Assembly (NCBI GenBank): GCA_900545015.1
Contig: UQXJ01000005.1
Coordinates: forward strand, 11,301 to 75,300
DNA: 64,000 bases
Source of the DNA: an uncultured Mollicutes bacterium
GTDB taxonomy: Bacteria; Bacillota_I; Bacilli_A; RFN20; CAG-826
Direction of reading: 5' to 3'
Under the pieces are notes generated by a model, which was given only the letters and a program-made list of their open reading frames with translations, searched no databases and had not been told where the DNA came from. Position numbers and translations under genes: made by a program. Positions 1 to 9,033 of the stretch are shown piece by piece. Every line of letters begins with the position of its first letter. Within the stretch, counting starts at the first letter, position 1.

Positions 1-1
1 T

Positions 2-55
2 GGTGAAATTGGTCGTAACGATACAATCAGTGTTAATACATTAATTGATGACTAA
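2..55 (+). CDS. C-terminal tail of a gene entering from the left edge
   Basis: An open frame enters at base 2 and encodes GEIGRNDTISVNTLIDD before a TAA at 53-55. Codon use matches the neighbours. The 17 residues are too few to name a family. The next gene starts 61 bases later on the same strand, so this may be the preceding gene of the same transcription unit. Confidence 0.5.
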   Translation, partial: GEIGRNDTISVNTLIDD

Positions 56-116
56 TTTCCAATAAAAATAATCGATTCTATTTTATTTCCAATTATTTTT
101 AGAGTAGTATTAAACC

Positions 117-1907
117 ATGGGTGCTAAGAAACCAGAATTAATTTTTTTATCGATGACCTTTTTGATTTCAAATGGTCTTTTTTCTTGTAGTAAACCAATA
201 CAAGAAATAGATGAAAGTGTCAATGAAATTAAGATTGTATGTAATGAATCAAAAATGAAATATATTGGTGATTTCATTGATGAATTTAAAACTCAAAATC
301 CACAATATAAATTAATTATTGATTTTGAACCTGATGAAAAAATTGAATATTATATAAATCATGATCAAATTGATGCTGATATTGTTTTAGCAAATGAATT
401 ATTAACAATTAATGGAACGGATGATAAATTTGTTGATATATCGCGTAATGAATATACAAACGAATTTGGTAAAAATGCTCTCGTTCATTTAAAGACTTTA
501 GCTGGAAAGATTTATGCTCTCCCTTCACCTGGAATTTTACTTACTTATTGTGTTAACGAGACACTTTTTGATTATTATAATTTTACAGTTCCAACAACAA
601 TTAATGAACTTATTGATTTTGTTCGTTATTCAAAACAATTTGCGATTCCTTATGTTTCATCATTTACTGAAAACGATGCTTTTCTTGATGTTTTAATGCA
701 AGCAACAATACCTTCATTTTATTCAACACCAATTGGCTATAAATATTTTAATGATGTATATTATGGGGAACATAGTGTCACAACTTTATCGTCATTAAAT
801 CAATTTTATGAATCTTTATATAACTTTTACGAGCTTTTTAGAGAAAAATACTTTGATCCAACTAAAATCAGTGATAAAGGAATTGATGATTTTTTTAGTG
901 GAAAAGCATTCATGACATCTTTAGCATCAACGATGGAATTTCAAAACAAATATAAAGAAAAGAAATCTGATTTTAAATATAGATTCATCCCTTATCTAGG
1001 AACAAGTGCTGATTCAAATTGGGCTTTAACACGACCAAATTTTTATATTGGAACGTTAAAGAAAAATTATGAAAAGAAAAAAGAAGCGCTTGATGCTTTC
1101 AATGCTTATTTTTCAAGCTACAAAGGACAAAAAACATTAGTAAATTATTCAAGCGATAGCATAATCACCCCACTCATCAGCTATAGAACTGATTTAAATA
1201 AAAAACTTAGTTCAAATTTTGAGGATGTAACTAATGCAATTAGTGAAGGACGATTATATTTTTTTGATAAATTTTATTCATTAGCTTCTATAAATGTTGA
1301 AGATTATAAAAGCTATGCAAAAGATTTAATTTCAACAAATACGCTTATAGAACGTATTAATAAATCAGTTGATGATCTTATAGCTCGCATTGATTATAAC
1401 TATATAATTCCTGAATTAATTTTACCTAGTGATGAAAGTTCAAACGAAAGAAAAAAGAACTTAATTAAGTCAATAAATGGTATTTTTATAAAATACCTTG
1501 GTGTTAATGCTTCTGTTTTGCCCTTCGATTTCTTAAAATATGAAATTTTTGATGGTACTTTTTCTAAAAAAGAAATGGAAATCATTTTTGATAAAGACGT
1601 TACAGTTATAGTGGCTAAATTAAAAGGTGAGAAATTAAAATCTATATGTGAAACTATCTTTTTCTCAAAAGATTTTAGTTATGATTTTTCAGGAGTATCA
1701 TGTTTTAATGATGATAATGGATATAAATTTTTATTCAATAACAAGAAAGAAATTGATGATGATAAAGAATATCTATTACTTGTTCCAGATGGATTTTTAG
1801 ATGATGATATTGAAGTTATATCGAAAAGCGAAAAATTTTCATGTTATGACCTTTTAAAAAGAATCTTAAAGGAAAATTTTCCTTCAAAAGCGGAGGAAGA
1901 AATATGA
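117..1907 (+). CDS. Solute-binding-type lipoprotein with a 5'-nucleotidase-C-like C-terminal domain
   Basis: The 596-residue protein starts with a lipoprotein signal peptide: a hydrophobic stretch at 8-22 and lipobox LFSC with Cys24, so it should be anchored outside the membrane. Residues about 35-400 look like a family-1 extracellular solute-binding protein (sugar-ABC type), including a well preserved GKIYALPSPG stretch. Residues about 465-595 do not belong to that family; their pattern resembles the 5'-nucleotidase C-terminal domain (inference). No permease or ATPase genes are adjacent, so a receptor or sensory role is as plausible as transport. There is no clear Shine-Dalgarno; a weak TAGTAT box ends 6 bases before the ATG. 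The stop overlaps the next start as ATGA. Ligand unknown. Confidence 0.7.
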   Translation: MGAKKPELIFLSMTFLISNGLFSCSKPIQEIDESVNEIKIVCNESKMKYIGDFIDEFKTQNPQYKLIIDFEPDEKIEYYINHDQIDADIVLANELLTINGTDDKFVDISRNEYTNEFGKNALVHLKTLAGKIYALPSPGILLTYCVNETLFDYYNFTVPTTINELIDFVRYSKQFAIPYVSSFTENDAFLDVLMQATIPSFYSTPIGYKYFNDVYYGEHSVTTLSSLNQFYESLYNFYELFREKYFDPTKISDKGIDDFFSGKAFMTSLASTMEFQNKYKEKKSDFKYRFIPYLGTSADSNWALTRPNFYIGTLKKNYEKKKEALDAFNAYFSSYKGQKTLVNYSSDSIITPLISYRTDLNKKLSSNFEDVTNAISEGRLYFFDKFYSLASINVEDYKSYAKDLISTNTLIERINKSVDDLIARIDYNYIIPELILPSDESSNERKKNLIKSINGIFIKYLGVNASVLPFDFLKYEIFDGTFSKKEMEIIFDKDVTVIVAKLKGEKLKSICETIFFSKDFSYDFSGVSCFNDDNGYKFLFNNKKEIDDDKEYLLLVPDGFLDDDIEVISKSEKFSCYDLLKRILKENFPSKAEEEI

Positions 1908-2314
1908 AAAAAATAAATTTATTTATTTTAAGCTCTGCTTTAATTATAGCTCCTTTAACAAGTTGCAAAACTGATGATAACAAAGGTAAAGAAACACATT
2001 TTCCAGTGAAAGATTTTGAATTAATTGGTTTTGATTCAAATAAACCTTATACAGTTGGTGAAATCATCGATTTCACTAAAATGTCTTTACTTATAACTCG
2101 TAATGATGAATCAACTGAAACTATTAAAGCATTTAGCAATGACGTAACGATTAAAGGTGCATCAACTGAAGCTCCTGGATCCTTTACTTTTGAGATTACT
2201 TTTGAAAATAAAACAAATAATTATCGATATAGCGTTATTCAAAATTATGTAACTCTTGATTTTAATGGAGGAACTTTCGAAGACAAAAAAAGAAATAAAA
2301 CTTCCTTTATATAA
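1904..2314 (+). CDS. BspA-like repeat lipoprotein, N-terminal part (frameshifted)
   Basis: This starts with ATG overlapping the previous stop and has a strong ribosome binding site (GGAGG, 1892-1896). The signal peptide ends in lipobox LTSC (Cys21), so the product is a lipoprotein. Residues about 110-125 (VTLDFNGGTFED) are the start of an InlB B-repeat (Listeria-Bacteroides repeat, Flg_new type). The frame then runs off in the A7 tract at 2285-2291 and stops at 2314. The rest of the repeat continues in the next frame, so this is the 5' part of one gene spanning 1904-5459. If translated alone it would be a secreted 136-residue fragment. Confidence 0.75.
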   Translation: MKKINLFILSSALIIAPLTSCKTDDNKGKETHFPVKDFELIGFDSNKPYTVGEIIDFTKMSLLITRNDESTETIKAFSNDVTIKGASTEAPGSFTFEITFENKTNNYRYSVIQNYVTLDFNGGTFEDKKRNKTSFI

Positions 2315-5300
2315 TAATCAAGTCGATCTTTCTAAATATAGTCCAGAATTAACATGTGATGATGAAAAATCTTATAAATTTTCAGGTTGGTATTACGATA
2401 AAGAAAACACAAAAAGAGCAACTTATTTAATTGATAAAAATTTTATATCTTATGACAATACAACTCTTTATGCAGGATACGATTTAGATTATTCTGATGA
2501 ATTTATCTATTCAATTAATGAAAGAGAAGGAACATGTGAACTTATATCGCCAAATTTTGATAATCCTTTTAATTTGGTTTCGACTGATACCCTTTATATT
2601 CCTAAAACTATTGAAGGTTATAAAGTAACATCGATTGCTGATGATTTTCTTGCTAAAAAAACGATTGATGAAACTACTGGAGATGTTAGTTTTTCGGATT
2701 ATGCCTGGCTAGCCAATTATAGAAAAATTGTTTTTCCTAGCGATTCATATGTTCAAACGATTGGAGCAAGATGTTTTAAAGGAGTTGTGACGCTTGTTAG
2801 CATTGAATTACCTAATTCTTTATTAACAATAGGAAAGGAAGCGTTTAGTGAAACTAAGCTTAATGGAACTTTAACATTACCAAGTTCACTTAGAAAAATA
2901 GGTGAAAGTGCGTTTAGCTATGGAACTGGTAATTTATTAAAAGTTGAATTTAATGAAAATAGTGCAATTAAAGTTATTGGAGAAAATGCTTTTCAAAATA
3001 ATTTAAGTTTACATGAAGTTGAGCTTCCTAAAGGACTTGAAGAAATTAGAGAAGGAGCTTTTTCTAATTGTAGAGATATTATTAATTTAAATTTGCCTTC
3101 GAGTTTATCAATTGTTGGAGTAAATGCTTTTAAATTAATGGATGGATTAAAAAATATAAATGTAGATAAAGACAATCCTTTCTTTACAAGTTTAGATGGA
3201 AATTTATTTGATAAAAACATGACAAAATTAATTAAATATTGTTATGGAGAAAACGAAAAAGAATATACTTTACCTAAATCAACTTTATACATAGATGATT
3301 CAGCTTTTAATGTTTTTGACTCTTTTATTTCACTTCAAAAATTAAATTTAAATGAAGGTTTAATTTATATAGGAAGTGATGCGTTTAATGGTTGTACTTT
3401 TGAGTTTACTATTCCAAGTTCACTTAGAAATTTTGCTATTAATGCATTTAATGGATATAAGGGAACTTCATATAAAGTTGATGCGAAAAATAAATACTAT
3501 TCTTGTGTTGATGGCTTACTTTGTTCAAAAAGTGGAAGAACTTTATATTCAGTTCCTGGAAATTACGATACAAGGTTTTTTATTCTTAATGAAAATGTCG
3601 AAACGATTGGCGAATATGCGTTTTTTAATAACCAAAAAATTACTTTTATCAGAGTTCCTGAAGATAGTAAGTTAAGCGTGATTAAAAAGAACGCAATGAT
3701 TTTAACATCTTTTAAAAATCTTAGATTAATTGAATTTAAAATTGAAAAGATGTTTACGATTTCTCGCGATTCATTTATCGCTCCTAATACAACATTTCAC
3801 AAAAGTGTAATACCAATTATTTTTTATGATGAATACGTTAAAAAAGCATTTGAACAAAGATTTTATCGTAATGTAGAAGACGCTCAAAGCAAAGAAAATC
3901 AAACACTTTTATTAATGAATGATGAAATAAAAGAAAATGCATTGAAATATTTATATAAATCGACAGGTTTATCAAAACTTGAAGATTATAAAAAAGGAAT
4001 AATGCCTCGATTAAATAAAGCAATTAATTTTGGTGAAGATGATTTTAAACTTGCTTCAACTTTATTAATGTATATGTATCGAAATGGGTTCTATGAAAGT
4101 GACGAAATTCAATATTATAAATTGATTGAAAAGAATATTTTGAGCTCATTATATTATGCTGAAAAAGAAAATAGTAATACTATTAATCCGTTTGCAAATT
4201 ATAATTTTTATCATGCTAGAACTGAAGTATATCCAAATGAATTTAAAGAAGATTTATTACCTTTAATTAATAAAATAGATGCTTATTACAAAGGATTTGA
4301 AGTAGATTTAGATATAAATGCGATAAGTGCTTTGATAATGGATTTTGATATCTCTCAAAACAATTTTAATAATGAAGAAGCAAAAAAATTACTTAAAAGA
4401 CTAGAAGAATTACGCATTGAAAGTAGGTCATTAGGCGAACAAGTTTATATTAGATATAATGCAATAAAGGCGTCTTCTTTAATTTACGAATGTTTAGAAC
4501 ATAATAAATTTAATGATGAAGATATGCTTTTTTTAGAAAGCAAGATTGAAGATAATTCAACTAATAATTATTATGGCATAAGAAGTTATTTAAATGGTTG
4601 GTTTAATAATGAATTTAGGCAATCAATTCTTTATAAATTTGATGAATTTAAAACGCTTTTAGATGAGTATGATGCTAAAAAAGAAACGTTTAAAAATAAC
4701 TTAATAAATAATGTTAATAACTTCGATTATTCTATCTTTGATGAAGCAAAATTTAATACTTTTTATGATAAAAATGTTAGTCATTTATTAAATGAGCATT
4801 ATTATGATTTATCAAGCGAAGAAAGAGCGATTTGCTATACGATAATTTCAATGATTAATATTAATGATTTTCTTAATGATAATGAAAAAATTAGTGATGA
4901 TAATTTTATTTTGAAATATGAAAAAATTAATGAAATTGATAATTTATTAAGTGAGGTGAGTGTTAATTCAAGTATTGATTATGAAGCAATTATCGAATCA
5001 AATTTCCCTACGTATATTACAAAAAAAGATGAAGTAATTAATTACAAAAACACTTTTGTCGATGAACTAAAAAATGAAATTATTAACTTTGAAATTAATA
5101 AAGAAAATTTAAAGAATAAATATAATCTTTTAATAGAAAAAATCAAAAAACTTGGAAGTTTTTCATCAGATTGTTTACGCGATGATAATGATATATTTAT
5201 CAATAAATATTATATTATCCAAGCATCTTTTATTATCTATAATTTAATTGAAAATTATCCTAATAAAACAAAAGAAAATTATAACGAAATTAGAGATTAT

Positions 5301-5459
5301 CTTTATGATCATATTGATTTTGATTCGTGTACATTTATAAATGGAAAAGTAGGAATAATTAACGATTTTTTAACTCATTTGAATAATGACACTTCATCAA
5401 TTTATGAGTATGATAAATATGTTGAATATATAGACTTTATAGAACAGGGGTTAAACTAG
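2256..5459 (+). CDS. BspA-like leucine-rich-repeat surface protein, C-terminal part (frameshifted)
   Basis: The open frame can be opened from a TTG at 2256, but that codon has no ribosome binding site; true coding probably begins at the A7 tract (about 2285) as a continuation of the lipoprotein at 1904. Residues about 15-75 finish the InlB B-repeat (SGWYYD, TTLYAGYDLD). Residues about 135-490 hold at least seven BspA/LRR_5 repeats of the type IGENAFQNN..L.EVELPKGLEEIREGAFSNC. Residues about 490-1067 are a long charged helical region without a recognised domain. BspA-like lipoproteins are known as surface adhesins or host-contact proteins in gut and oral bacteria. The GGDEF/EAL gene follows after one base, suggesting one operon. 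Confidence 0.75.
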   Translation: MILMEELSKTKKEIKLPLYNNQVDLSKYSPELTCDDEKSYKFSGWYYDKENTKRATYLIDKNFISYDNTTLYAGYDLDYSDEFIYSINEREGTCELISPNFDNPFNLVSTDTLYIPKTIEGYKVTSIADDFLAKKTIDETTGDVSFSDYAWLANYRKIVFPSDSYVQTIGARCFKGVVTLVSIELPNSLLTIGKEAFSETKLNGTLTLPSSLRKIGESAFSYGTGNLLKVEFNENSAIKVIGENAFQNNLSLHEVELPKGLEEIREGAFSNCRDIINLNLPSSLSIVGVNAFKLMDGLKNINVDKDNPFFTSLDGNLFDKNMTKLIKYCYGENEKEYTLPKSTLYIDDSAFNVFDSFISLQKLNLNEGLIYIGSDAFNGCTFEFTIPSSLRNFAINAFNGYKGTSYKVDAKNKYYSCVDGLLCSKSGRTLYSVPGNYDTRFFILNENVETIGEYAFFNNQKITFIRVPEDSKLSVIKKNAMILTSFKNLRLIEFKIEKMFTISRDSFIAPNTTFHKSVIPIIFYDEYVKKAFEQRFYRNVEDAQSKENQTLLLMNDEIKENALKYLYKSTGLSKLEDYKKGIMPRLNKAINFGEDDFKLASTLLMYMYRNGFYESDEIQYYKLIEKNILSSLYYAEKENSNTINPFANYNFYHARTEVYPNEFKEDLLPLINKIDAYYKGFEVDLDINAISALIMDFDISQNNFNNEEAKKLLKRLEELRIESRSLGEQVYIRYNAIKASSLIYECLEHNKFNDEDMLFLESKIEDNSTNNYYGIRSYLNGWFNNEFRQSILYKFDEFKTLLDEYDAKKETFKNNLINNVNNFDYSIFDEAKFNTFYDKNVSHLLNEHYYDLSSEERAICYTIISMININDFLNDNEKISDDNFILKYEKINEIDNLLSEVSVNSSIDYEAIIESNFPTYITKKDEVINYKNTFVDELKNEIINFEINKENLKNKYNLLIEKIKKLGSFSSDCLRDDNDIFINKYYIIQASFIIYNLIENYPNKTKENYNEIRDYLYDHIDFDSCTFINGKVGIINDFLTHLNNDTSSIYEYDKYVEYIDFIEQGLN
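2285..2291 (+). other. A7 homopolymer at the frameshift point
   Basis: Seven adenines lie exactly where the lipoprotein frame (from 1904) and the downstream leucine-rich-repeat frame must join. With A6, the codons read GAA GAC AAA AAA GAA ATA AAA and restore a continuous InlB B-repeat. The tract could be a phase-variable site, a transcriptional slippage site, a real inactivating mutation or an assembly error; the sequence alone cannot decide. Confidence 0.7.
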
Positions 5460-5460
5460 T

Positions 5461-8400
5461 TTGGAAGAGGGCAGATTAATTTTTACTATTCAAAATGATA
5501 CTCATAAAGTTATAAGTATCAATCTTGATGAACTTCGTGTTCCGATATCTTTTGAAGAATATTTTAATCAATATATTAGTAAAGATATTCTTTTTATTTT
5601 AGATGAAAATTATAATGAAAATACTATTTTAAATTTTATCCTTAATGAACGTGAATTCGGAACTATTACATTTAATGGAAATAATAATGAATATGTTTAT
5701 AAATTCACTTTATATAGTAGAAATGAATCTAAAACAACAATTACAATTGATCGATATTATTCAGCAAAAAATGTTGAAGTAACTTATGACTTTTTAACAG
5801 GAGTTTATTCAAGAAATTATTTAGTTTCTGAAATTCAAAAGCAACTTGATAAAGGATATAATTTTAATTCTTATATTATAATTATTGACCTTGATAATTA
5901 TAAACAAATTAATGATACATTTGGTCACCTCGTTGGTGATTTATGCTTAAAGAAAATTGTATCTGACGTTAAACTTGTTTTTAAAAATCATTTAGTTGGA
6001 AGATATGGTGGAGATGAATTTTTAATTTATGTTAAAGATGTAACGCTTGATGAACTTCACGCTTTAATTGAAGAAGCATTAAAAATTGAATTTAAATATA
6101 CAAAAGGAATTAAATCAAGTGATGCTGTTACAATTTCTATAGGTATTAGTAAAGAAATAGGAAATAGAGAAAATTTAGATGAACTTGTAGAAGAAGCTGA
6201 TGAAGCTTTATATAAATGTAAAAGACTAGGAAAAAACCTTGGATCTTTTTATAAAGGCAAAATTTATGTCGGTCCAAAGAACAATAAAGCACTTAGAAAA
6301 AAGACAAGAATTTCATCTTCTTACACCTTTAAAGAAGAAATTAGAAGAAAAAAAGTCTTGTTTTACACGCTTTTTATAAGTTTATCTGCATTTTTTGTTG
6401 TTTTATCTTTAACTATTAACATTGTTTATAATCTTAACATTAGTAGTCAAGCAGACTCAATTGCAAGCTCCTTAATGTATCAGCAAAGTAGTGATGTTGC
6501 TGATAAAACAAAAAAAGAAATTGAATATGTTTATGCTCGACTTTATAGTGCAACAAGGATTATGGAAAACATAGAAGCTTCAACACTTGATGAGTTTTAT
6601 AGTTCAGCAATTACAAAAACTGAAGAATTTGTGGACATAAATCACGCTGGATTAATTTTAAATAATGGCAATGCGTATTATAAATACAAAGATGAACTTA
6701 GACTTTATAATTTAACAAATAAAGCGATTAATACGATTGAAAACCTTAATAATAAAATAGCTTGTGCAGAAAGAGTTCAATTTGCTGATCAAGATGTTAT
6801 TATGATTTCTACTCCTTATGACAAAGAAGTTTCTTTTGGTAGTAACAAAGCAAGTATCTCAGGAATTTTTTGTTATTATAGTATTGAAGAAGCAAGACAT
6901 AATATTTTTGATTCTTTACGAGTCGATACGACAAAGTATTTATCGATTATTACAAGTGATGGGAGTAAAATCCTTGATACACAAGTGACTAATGATTTAT
7001 CTATTTTTCAAGATTTAACAAATGTTTTAAATGTTTATAAAAATGATAAAAATCAATACGAAAAATTTGTTAACTACATTGATAATGATTCTTCAAAAGT
7101 TGAATTATTTGATATTAATAGAAGAAAATATTATTTCTTTATAAAAGATATTGAAAAAGTTGAAAATTGGAAGATTTTATATGTTGTTTCTTATAGTGAC
7201 ATTCTTTTTTATATTGGGAATTTGGTTAGGCTTTCTGAAGTTTCTATGCTCACTGTTAGCGTTACAACAATTGTGTTAGTTTTATTCGTTTTATCTTTAT
7301 TTTATAGGATAAAAATGAAAAGTTTTATTGCTAAATTTGTTGACCCACTTACAGGTATAATAAACGAACATAGATTTGTAATTGATGCAAAAGAAGCAAT
7401 TAAAAAACGTCCAGGTGATTGGTATATTATTTATATAAATATCGCTCATTTTAAATTTATTAATAATCAAATTGGTTCAAATAAAACTGATGCTCTTATT
7501 AAAGATATTGCACTTTATTTATCAAAAAATATTAAAGAAAACGAGATGGTATCACGTGAATTTAATGATAGATTTATGCTTTTACTTAAATGTGAAACAC
7601 TTGGAATATGTAAAGAAAGAATATCGAAACTTCTTGATGTTTTAACTGATGAAATACCTTCTAAATATGATGTAAAACTTATAATGAGTGCTGGTATTTA
7701 TAATTTTGAAAATCAAGATGAAACGACGTATCTTGCAATTGATAAAGCTCGTATAGCTGCTGAATCTGTTTATATAGGAAGAAAACCATATTATTTATGT
7801 GTTTTTGATACTGAAATGGAACAAAAAAGTGAAATGGATAATTATATTGAGCAAGCTAAAGAATTTGCTTTGCAAAACAACAAATTTAAAGTCTATTATC
7901 AAGGAATTTATGATCCTAAAATTAAAGAATTTATTGGATGTGAAGCTTTAGTACGTTGGAAAGATGATAAATATGGATTTATTAATACTCAATATTTTAT
8001 TGATCTTTTTGAAAACAATGGATTTATCTTAAAACTTGATTTATTTGTTTTTGAAACTGTTTTAAAAGATTTAAGTGAAAGAATTAATAGAAATGAAAAA
8101 GTCATTCCTATTTCAGTTAATTTATCAAGAAGACATTTCCATATTGATAATTTCCTTGATGAGTATGAAGAACTCATGAATAAATATAATGTTGATGGTA
8201 AATATCTTGATTTTGAAATTACTGAATCTGTTATTTTAAATGAACGTATTAATTTAGAAAACATCATTGCAAAAATTCATAGCTTTGGATCGACTGTGTC
8301 AATTGATGATTTTGGATGTGGTTTTTCAAATCTTAGTATGATTAATAAAGTTGACTTTGATTATTTAAAACTCGATAAAAAACTATTTGTTGGTAAAAGC

Positions 8401-8610
8401 TATTTTGATGACAATAGTAAACGAATCCTTGAGATGGTTTGTAAACTTATTAAATCACTTGGAAAGAAAACAATTTGTGAAGGTGTTGAAAGTAAAAAAC
8501 AAGTAACTTTCTTAAAATCAATTGGTTGCGATTACATCCAAGGCTATTATTATTCTAAGCCTTGCGAAAAAGAAGAATTTGCTAAACAATTTGAAGAAAA
8601 TAAAAAATAA
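5461..8610 (+). CDS. Membrane c-di-GMP enzyme: GGDEF - TM - sensor - TM - degenerate GGDEF - EAL
   Basis: The start is TTG with AGGGG upstream (5445-5450), one base after the previous stop. Domains of the 1049 residues: an N-terminal segment; a complete GGDEF diguanylate cyclase domain at about 105-265 with intact GGDEF at 183-187; a membrane helix at about 298-324; an extracytoplasmic, probably dCache-like sensor region of about 265 residues; a second helix at about 594-616; a second GGDEF-like domain with its signature lost (SREFNDRF); and an EAL phosphodiesterase domain with E828-A-L, IDDFG, KLDK and EGVE motifs intact. Both synthesis and hydrolysis of c-di-GMP therefore look possible. Placing the active cyclase before the first membrane helix is unusual. 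Confidence 0.85.
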   Translation: MEEGRLIFTIQNDTHKVISINLDELRVPISFEEYFNQYISKDILFILDENYNENTILNFILNEREFGTITFNGNNNEYVYKFTLYSRNESKTTITIDRYYSAKNVEVTYDFLTGVYSRNYLVSEIQKQLDKGYNFNSYIIIIDLDNYKQINDTFGHLVGDLCLKKIVSDVKLVFKNHLVGRYGGDEFLIYVKDVTLDELHALIEEALKIEFKYTKGIKSSDAVTISIGISKEIGNRENLDELVEEADEALYKCKRLGKNLGSFYKGKIYVGPKNNKALRKKTRISSSYTFKEEIRRKKVLFYTLFISLSAFFVVLSLTINIVYNLNISSQADSIASSLMYQQSSDVADKTKKEIEYVYARLYSATRIMENIEASTLDEFYSSAITKTEEFVDINHAGLILNNGNAYYKYKDELRLYNLTNKAINTIENLNNKIACAERVQFADQDVIMISTPYDKEVSFGSNKASISGIFCYYSIEEARHNIFDSLRVDTTKYLSIITSDGSKILDTQVTNDLSIFQDLTNVLNVYKNDKNQYEKFVNYIDNDSSKVELFDINRRKYYFFIKDIEKVENWKILYVVSYSDILFYIGNLVRLSEVSMLTVSVTTIVLVLFVLSLFYRIKMKSFIAKFVDPLTGIINEHRFVIDAKEAIKKRPGDWYIIYINIAHFKFINNQIGSNKTDALIKDIALYLSKNIKENEMVSREFNDRFMLLLKCETLGICKERISKLLDVLTDEIPSKYDVKLIMSAGIYNFENQDETTYLAIDKARIAAESVYIGRKPYYLCVFDTEMEQKSEMDNYIEQAKEFALQNNKFKVYYQGIYDPKIKEFIGCEALVRWKDDKYGFINTQYFIDLFENNGFILKLDLFVFETVLKDLSERINRNEKVIPISVNLSRRHFHIDNFLDEYEELMNKYNVDGKYLDFEITESVILNERINLENIIAKIHSFGSTVSIDDFGCGFSNLSMINKVDFDYLKLDKKLFVGKSYFDDNSKRILEMVCKLIKSLGKKTICEGVESKKQVTFLKSIGCDYIQGYYYSKPCEKEEFAKQFEENKK

Positions 8611-8840
8611 GTGAGTTTTGCAAAGATTTTTCGAAAAAAATTTAAAAAATACACTCATAGTAGGTTGACCAAGTAAATAATTTTATGATAAGATTTCATC
8701 AGTTAAATATTTTTTATTTGTAGACTTATTAAAAATTTAAAAAAAGTAAAAGGTAAAAACTATATTTTTTGTACAAAATATTTAATTACGTTTTGATATT
8801 TAATTAACTCGAAGTTCTAAAGACTTATATATTTTTTGGA

Positions 8841-8846
8841 TATAAT
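8841..8846 (+). promoter_or_regulatory. -10 box for the riboswitch transcript
   Basis: TATAAT lies about 40 bases upstream of the riboswitch core, with the expected transcript start near 8853. The -35 region is weak by eye. A 7-bp inverted repeat (GAGATAT at 8864-8870, ATATCTC at 8876-8882) sits between this box and the aptamer and would form a 5' leader hairpin. Confidence 0.5.
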
Positions 8847-8885
8847 CTTTGTAAATTTTACATGAGATATATATAATATCTCCTG

Positions 8886-8953
8886 AAAAAGGCAAAACTA
8901 AAGTGATTTAGTGACGCAAAACTATAGGGTCTTCAATAGACAGCCAGTTACCA
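8886..8953 (+). promoter_or_regulatory. c-di-GMP-I (GEMM) riboswitch aptamer
   Basis: Conserved aptamer elements appear in order: GGCAAAAC (8891-8898); a hairpin ACUAAA-GUGA-UUUAGU with a GNRA tetraloop (8897-8912); the core GACGCAAAACUAUAGGG; a second hairpin GUCU/AGAC; and CAGCCAGUUACC (8941-8952). This matches the GEMM-I architecture, in which the GNRA loop docks into the second helix and c-di-GMP binds the three-way junction. It lies upstream of the degenerate GGDEF/EAL protein (start 9034) and downstream of a c-di-GMP enzyme gene. I could not identify a terminator between aptamer and start, so control may be translational. Confidence 0.9.
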
Positions 8954-9033
8954 TAATTTTGAATAATTATTTATTAAATTTATCGTTTTATTTTGCTATA
9001 AAACTGATCTTGGACGATTCAAAGGGGAAAATT

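Noticed and set aside
8911..9033. Upstream GTG start for the riboswitch-controlled gene
   Set aside because: The GTG lies inside the c-di-GMP aptamer core (GUGACGCAAAA) and has no ribosome binding site; ATG 9034 does.
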